Below, piece after piece: positions 59,802 to 64,000 of a DNA stretch of 64,000 nucleotides. This DNA comes from Bradyrhizobium prioriisuperbiae (GTDB lineage Bacteria; Pseudomonadota; Alphaproteobacteria; Rhizobiales; Xanthobacteraceae): NCBI RefSeq assembly GCF_032397745.1, contig NZ_CP135921.1, forward strand, positions 4,824,501 through 4,888,500. Reading direction: 5' to 3'. A program made the position numbers and the translations under genes. The first letter of the stretch is position 1. Each line of letters opens with the position of its first letter. The notes under the pieces are model-generated. The model saw nothing but the letters and a program-made list of their open reading frames with translations, had not been told where the DNA came from and made no database searches.

Positions 59802-61469
59802 CTACGCCGGCCCGCTTGGCAGATCCGCGACCCGCGTCAGCCACACCACCGGCACGATGCTGGCGGCAACGATCAGCAACGCCGCAAGCGATCCCTCCTC
59901 AAAGCTGCCGCGGCTGGCGTACTGGTAGATCGAGGTCGCCAGCGTCTCGACATTCAGCGGCCGCAGCAGCAGCGTCGCCGGCAGTTCCTTCAGGCAGTCG
60001 ACGAACACCACGATGGCGGCGCCCCATAGCGCCGGATTGAGCAGCGGCAGGTGGATGCGGCGCACGGTGACCATCTGTCCGGCGCCGCTGACGCGGGCGC
60101 TGTCGTCATAGTCGGTGGGAATGCGCGCGAAGCCCGCCTGGATGAATCCGGTCGGCACCGCGAGAAAGCGGATCACATAGGCAATCACCACCGCGGCGCC
60201 GGAGCCGACCAGCACCAGACCTGGTGCAGGCAGGCCGGCGAGGCGCGCCAGTGCGTTGAGGCCGTGGTCGATGGCGAGCACCGGGGTCAGCAGACCCAAC
60301 GCCAGCACCAGGCCGGGCAGCGCATAACCGGAGCGCGAGAGATTGATGCAGGCGCGCTCCAGCAGGCCAGGCCGCCAGCGGCCGGCGATCTGGATGGCAA
60401 ACCCCAGTGCGATGGCGATGACGGTCGCCGCGACAGCGAACGCGATGGAGTTGAGCGCGTCGCGCATGACGGCGGCATCGAACTGCGCCAGCAGTCCGCG
60501 CCGCAGGCATTGATAGACCAGGAATGCGGCGGGGACGGCGAAGCCGACAAAGGGCGGCAGGGCGCACAGCGCATAGACCGCGGCGGCTTTGGCGCCGTGC
60601 AGCTGCCGGCGACGCAGCAGCGCCGGACTCTCGGCGGAGAGCGCATAGGCGCGGTCGCGGCGGCCGTAACGTTCGATCGCAATCAGCACCGCAACGATTG
60701 CAAGGATGAGGCAGGCGATCTGCGCCGCGCCCGCAAGGCTGCCGCGGTTGTGCCAGGTGGTGAACACCGCCACCGTCAGCGTCCGGATGCCGAGATAATC
60801 GCTGGCGCCGATGTCGTTCAAGGTTTCCAGCATCACCAGCGACACGCCGACGGCGAGCGCCGGGCGCGCCATCGGCAGCGATATCCGCCGAAAGATGCGC
60901 CAGCGTCCGGCGCCCAGGGTGCGCGCGGCCTCGAACACCTCGACGCTCTGCACCTGCAGCATCGCCCGCGCCGAGAGATAGACATAAGGGTACAGCACGA
61001 CACCAAACACGAAGACGGCGCCGGGCAGGGAGCGCAGGTTCGGCAACCATTGAATCGCCTCCGCCGGCGTCATCCAGTGCGTGAGCAGGCGATGGACGAT
61101 CCCGAGCGGCTCGACAATGTCGGCATAGACATAGGCGCCGATATAGGTCGGGATCGCGAGCGGCAGCGCCAGCAACCACAGCAAGTGGCTGCGGCCGGGG
61201 AAATCATAGGACGAGATCAGCCAGGCCGCGCCGGCGCCTGTGGCCAGCGCCGCGAGGCCGGTGCCGGCGAGCAACAGCGCCGTGTCCCACAGCGCCTGCG
61301 GCAGCACATAGGTCAGAAGATGCGGCCACAGCTCCGGGATAGGCTGCAGTGCCAGCAGCACGATGCCGGCGATCGGGCTTGCGACCGCGGCCGCTGTCGC
61401 GACCGCAAGCACCAGGATGACGGTTTCAATGCGCAGCGAAGGGCGCCGCGGCCGGCTGGCCGCGGGCAT
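59802..61469 (-). CDS. fbpB: Ferric-iron ABC transporter permease (FbpB/AfuB type)
   Basis: A 555-residue protein with about 12 membrane spans in two fused permease halves, each with an EAA-type loop (SVEVFEAARTLGAGRWRIFR, then RISLPMARPALAVG; and DYDDSARVSGAGQMVTVRRI, then HLPLLNPALWG). The fused architecture is normal for FbpB. The start 4 bases after the receptor stop indicates one transcript with it. No ATPase gene follows; the unit ends against the convergent NHL gene. Confidence 0.9.
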   Translation of the reverse strand: MPAASRPRRPSLRIETVILVLAVATAAAVASPIAGIVLLALQPIPELWPHLLTYVLPQALWDTALLLAGTGLAALATGAGAAWLISSYDFPGRSHLLWLLALPLAIPTYIGAYVYADIVEPLGIVHRLLTHWMTPAEAIQWLPNLRSLPGAVFVFGVVLYPYVYLSARAMLQVQSVEVFEAARTLGAGRWRIFRRISLPMARPALAVGVSLVMLETLNDIGASDYLGIRTLTVAVFTTWHNRGSLAGAAQIACLILAIVAVLIAIERYGRRDRAYALSAESPALLRRRQLHGAKAAAVYALCALPPFVGFAVPAAFLVYQCLRRGLLAQFDAAVMRDALNSIAFAVAATVIAIALGFAIQIAGRWRPGLLERACINLSRSGYALPGLVLALGLLTPVLAIDHGLNALARLAGLPAPGLVLVGSGAAVVIAYVIRFLAVPTGFIQAGFARIPTDYDDSARVSGAGQMVTVRRIHLPLLNPALWGAAIVVFVDCLKELPATLLLRPLNVETLATSIYQYASRGSFEEGSLAALLIVAASIVPVVWLTRVADLPSGPA

Positions 61470-61473
61470 CGTC

Positions 61474-62490
61474 TCAGTTGTCAAAGCCGACCTTGTCGAC
61501 GAGGTTGGCGGCCGCCTTGCGGCTTGCGGCGATCTTGGCGAGCGGCTGGGCATCCGCATTCAGCTTGCCGTAGCCGGCGATGGTCGGATTGATCGCGATG
61601 CCGCTGCGCACCGGATACTCGTAGTTGGCATCGGCATAGATCTGCTGCGCCTGCTCGCCCGCCAGCCAGTCGATCAGCTTCATGGCCTCGGCCTTGTGCG
61701 GTGCATGCCTGGCCAGCAGCACGCCGGAGAGATTGACGTGGGTGCCGCCACCGGCGAACGTCGGCAGGATCACCTTGGTGGCGTCGGCCCAGGCCTTCTT
61801 GTCGGTTTCCTTGTCGTTCATCAGCGCCCAGTAATAAGTGTTGCCGATGCCGATATCGCACTTGCCGGCGGCGACATCGCGCGCCGTTTCGCGGTCGCCA
61901 CCAGAGGGTTTCTGCGCCAGGTTGGCCTTGACGCCGCGCAGCCATTCCTCGGCCTTGGCCTCGCCATGCCGCGCCACATAGGCTGCGAACAGCGCGTTGT
62001 TGTAGATGTGCTGGCCGGAGCGGATGCAGATCTTGCCCTTCCATTTGGGATCGGCGAGCTCCTCATAGGTGATGGCATCCTGCTTCACGCGCTCCTTGGA
62101 AGCGTAGATGACGCGGGCGCGCATCGAGATGCCGTGCCAGTGCTTGTCCGGATCACGATATTGCGCCGGCACCGTCTTCTCGATCACCGCGGAGTCGATC
62201 GGCTGGGAGACGCCGGCCTGCACCGCATCGTCGATGCGGCCGATGTCGACGGTGATCAGAACGTCGGCCGGCGAGTCCTTGCCCTCGGCCTTCATGCGCT
62301 GTTCCAGGCCCGAGCTTGCCGAGGTCACATTGACCTTGATGCCGCTCTCCTTGGTGAAGGCATCGAACAGCGGCTGCATCAGCTTGGTTTCGCGATAGGT
62401 GTAGACATTCACCTCCTGGGCCCGCGCCTGCGATCCCAGCGAGATCAGGAGGGCGGCCGATGCTGCGGCGGCTGTGCGAAACCGGTTCAT
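61474..62490 (-). CDS. fbpA: Ferric-iron ABC transporter substrate-binding protein (FbpA/FutA type)
   Basis: A 338-residue periplasmic receptor. Its signal peptide ends GSQARAQ, followed by EVNVYTYRETKLMQPLFDAF. Ferric-binding Tyr candidates are in GIGNTYYWALMNDKE, the paired Tyr typical of FbpA, and in IYNNALFAAYVARHG. It captures Fe3+ in the periplasm for the permease encoded 4 bases downstream. An Irr-type iron control element lies 122 bases upstream of the ATG. Confidence 0.92.
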   Translation of the reverse strand: MNRFRTAAAASAALLISLGSQARAQEVNVYTYRETKLMQPLFDAFTKESGIKVNVTSASSGLEQRMKAEGKDSPADVLITVDIGRIDDAVQAGVSQPIDSAVIEKTVPAQYRDPDKHWHGISMRARVIYASKERVKQDAITYEELADPKWKGKICIRSGQHIYNNALFAAYVARHGEAKAEEWLRGVKANLAQKPSGGDRETARDVAAGKCDIGIGNTYYWALMNDKETDKKAWADATKVILPTFAGGGTHVNLSGVLLARHAPHKAEAMKLIDWLAGEQAQQIYADANYEYPVRSGIAINPTIAGYGKLNADAQPLAKIAASRKAAANLVDKVGFDN

Positions 62491-62924
62491 GAGAGGCTCC
62501 AATACGCTTCGATATGATGTCTCAAGAGGATCGGCTCTGCGCGCGATCGGGGTCCGGTGTAGCCCATTCAACAGGCCCGGCCTCTGCGGCGAAATGGCCG
62601 CCAGACCATGATTTAGAATGATTCCAAAGACTTGCTGGGTTGGGGAGTTGTGGCGGTGCCAGCTCGCTGAAGTTGTCCCATGCACGGGCGATGTTTTGTC
62701 GGCTCCCTCCCCCACAAGGAGGGAGGGAACGATTCCGTGCGGTGTCGAGTCGATGTCGCTCAACGCGGCTCCAACTTTCGTCTTACGTCATCATCACCAC
62801 GCGCTTGCGTCATGATGTGCCTGAAAGCTGCTCTGGCCCGTCCCTGATTTGCTTGTTACAAACCGTGCGTTGTCACTTCAACATACGCTGACCGCGCGCA
62901 AGTCGCGGCAGTTGGGGGAAACCA
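62491..62924. other. Divergent control region between fbpA and the Bug receptor gene
   Basis: No gene. Contains the ICE motif (62612-62628) and a small hairpin CTCCCTCC / GGAGGGAG (62702-62724) with no T run. Confidence 0.6.
62612..62628 (-). promoter_or_regulatory. Iron control element (Irr-binding ICE motif)
   Basis: TTTAGAATGATTCCAAA; the palindromic ICE consensus of Bradyrhizobium-type bacteria is TTTAGAA-N3-TTCTAAA, so only one position (C for T in the right arm) differs. It lies 122 bases upstream of fbpA. Irr binds such sites under iron limitation; here activation of ferric uptake would be expected. Confidence 0.8.
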
Positions 62925-63947
62925 ATGCTTTCACTTTTGAAGTCTGTCGCTTCGCGTCCCGCCTTCGTGCGTTCCGTTTCGCGCCGTGGCGCGGTCGGTC
63001 TGGTTGCGATGGGAGTTGCGGCCGTGCTGTCGGCAGGTGGCGCCGCGGCGCAGGATTATCCCACTCATCCGGTGCGCTGGGTGGTCGGTTATCCCGCGGG
63101 CGGAGCCACCGACATCCTGGCCCGCCTGATCGGGCAGCGGCTGTCGGAGCGGCTGGGCCAGCAGTTCGTGATCGAGAACAAGCCCGGCGCGGGCAACAAC
63201 ATCGGCACCGAAGCGGTGGTGAACGCGGAGCCGGATGGCTACACCATCCTGCTGGTCAATCCCGCCAATGCAATCAACGCCTCGCTCTATGCCAAGTTGA
63301 ACTTCAATTTCATCCGCGACATCGCGCCGGTGGCCGGCATCGCGCGGGTGCCCAATGTGATGATCGTGCCGAATGATTTCCCGGCCAAGACGGTCGCCGA
63401 ATTCATCGCCTATGCCAAGGCCAACCCCGGCAAGGTCAACATGGCCTCGTCGGGCAACGGAACTTCGATTCATCTCTCCGGTGAGTTGTTCAAGGCGATG
63501 ACCGGGATCGAGATGCAGCACGTGCCGTATCGTGGTTCGGCGCCGGCGATCACCGATATGCTGGGCAACCGCGTGCAGGTGATGTTCGACAACATGCCGT
63601 CCGCGATCTCGCACATCAAGGCGGGCAGCCTGCGGGCGCTGGCGGTGACCACCACGGATCGCTCGTCCGAACTGCCCGACGTTCCGACCGTCGGTGCTAC
63701 CGTCAAGGATTATGAGGCGAGTGCGTGGTTCGGCATCGGCATGCCGAAGAAGACGCCGAAGGCAATCATCGACAGGCTCAACAAGGAGGTCAACGCCATC
63801 CTTGCCGAGCCGGCGATGAAGACGCGCATTGCCGAACTCGGCGGCGTGATCCTGATTGGAACCCCGGACGATTTCGGCAAGATTGTCGCGGCCGAAACCG
63901 AGAAGTGGGAAAAGGTCGTCAAGTTCGCCGGCGCGAAGGTGGAGTAG
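62925..63947 (+). CDS. Bug-family (TctC-like) tripartite tricarboxylate receptor
   Basis: A 340-residue periplasmic receptor with a signal peptide (GLVAMGVAAVLSAGGAAAQD, cleavage near AAAQ). Typical Bug stretches follow: HPVRWVVGYPAGGATDILAR, EPDGYTILLVNPANAINASL, MASSGNGTSIHLSGELFKAM and HVPYRGSAPAITDMLGNRVQ. GGGGGA upstream of the ATG supports the start. TctA/TctB membrane partners are not in view, as is usual for the many orphan Bug receptors. The ligand is unknown (carboxylates are usual). Confidence 0.9.
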   Translation: MLSLLKSVASRPAFVRSVSRRGAVGLVAMGVAAVLSAGGAAAQDYPTHPVRWVVGYPAGGATDILARLIGQRLSERLGQQFVIENKPGAGNNIGTEAVVNAEPDGYTILLVNPANAINASLYAKLNFNFIRDIAPVAGIARVPNVMIVPNDFPAKTVAEFIAYAKANPGKVNMASSGNGTSIHLSGELFKAMTGIEMQHVPYRGSAPAITDMLGNRVQVMFDNMPSAISHIKAGSLRALAVTTTDRSSELPDVPTVGATVKDYEASAWFGIGMPKKTPKAIIDRLNKEVNAILAEPAMKTRIAELGGVILIGTPDDFGKIVAAETEKWEKVVKFAGAKVE

Positions 63948-64000
63948 CGGCGCGTCTTGGAACCGCGCACTGTTGCAGCCGGACAACGTCGGAATTGTTC

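Noticed and set aside
60051..61592. A 513-codon plus-strand frame opposite the iron permease
   Set aside because: Antisense of a clear membrane protein; low-complexity Arg/Gln/Gly-rich product.

Overview
The window reads as chromosome of an alphaproteobacterium of the Bradyrhizobium / Rhodopseudomonas / Tardiphaga group. This is inferred from the high GC coding sequence (low to mid 60s percent by eye), a near-perfect Irr-type iron control element in front of a ferric-iron ABC receptor gene, three families of intergenic palindromic repeats of the kind that litter these genomes, and many small DUF genes typical of the order. No tRNA, rRNA, CRISPR array, IS element or phage structural module was recognised.

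Left part (1-16 kb). The 3' end of a CHAT-protease gene, a Xre/MbcA-RES toxin-antitoxin pair, a methyltransferase, an RND efflux operon (permease then adaptor) with an HxlR regulator, small exported proteins, a DMT exporter divergent from a LysR regulator, and an oxidoreductase/MarR divergent pair with duplicated operators. An AraC-GyrI regulator and a UvrD-like helicase follow.

Accessory stretch (18.4-26.6 kb). An AT-richer island carries a HTH-ImmA peptidase, a DUF4411 PIN-like toxin and a 38-residue third frame. Next come a long perfect palindrome in front of two tiny overlapping genes, and a Fic enzyme whose start codon abuts an inverted-repeat operator. Then follow a CusF-like protein, an orphan terminase-small-subunit-like protein, a GST, and a decayed arsenic operon (arsR and arsC intact, ACR3 pump destroyed, DUF6428-like gene divergent).

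Middle (27-44 kb). An exported MBL-fold protein, two transglutaminase-like proteins (one lacking the usual catalytic His), a host-attachment protein, and a HExxH metalloprotease-like protein. A LysR-mdcA-malonyl-CoA decarboxylase locus has a frameshift in the decarboxylase. Also here are a TetR gene, a HAD phosphatase, an Ada protein that has lost its C-terminal alkyltransferase site, a SnoaL-like protein and an N-terminally truncated CorA.

Right part (44-64 kb). Two regulator-controlled redox/methyltransferase units, a frameshifted SnoaL pseudogene, an MBL hydrolase, many small exported or cytoplasmic proteins, glgX, a HisKA_2-type sensor kinase, NUDIX and HAD hydrolases, an NHL-repeat protein, a ferric-iron ABC receptor and permease without a visible ATPase, and a Bug-type receptor at the right edge.

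A theme of the window is gene decay: acr3, mcd, corA, ada and one SnoaL gene each carry a lesion. A second theme is compact divergent promoters with readable palindromic operators. Coordinates of starts were chosen from ribosome-binding sites and N-terminal plausibility. All functional names rest on motif recognition by eye.
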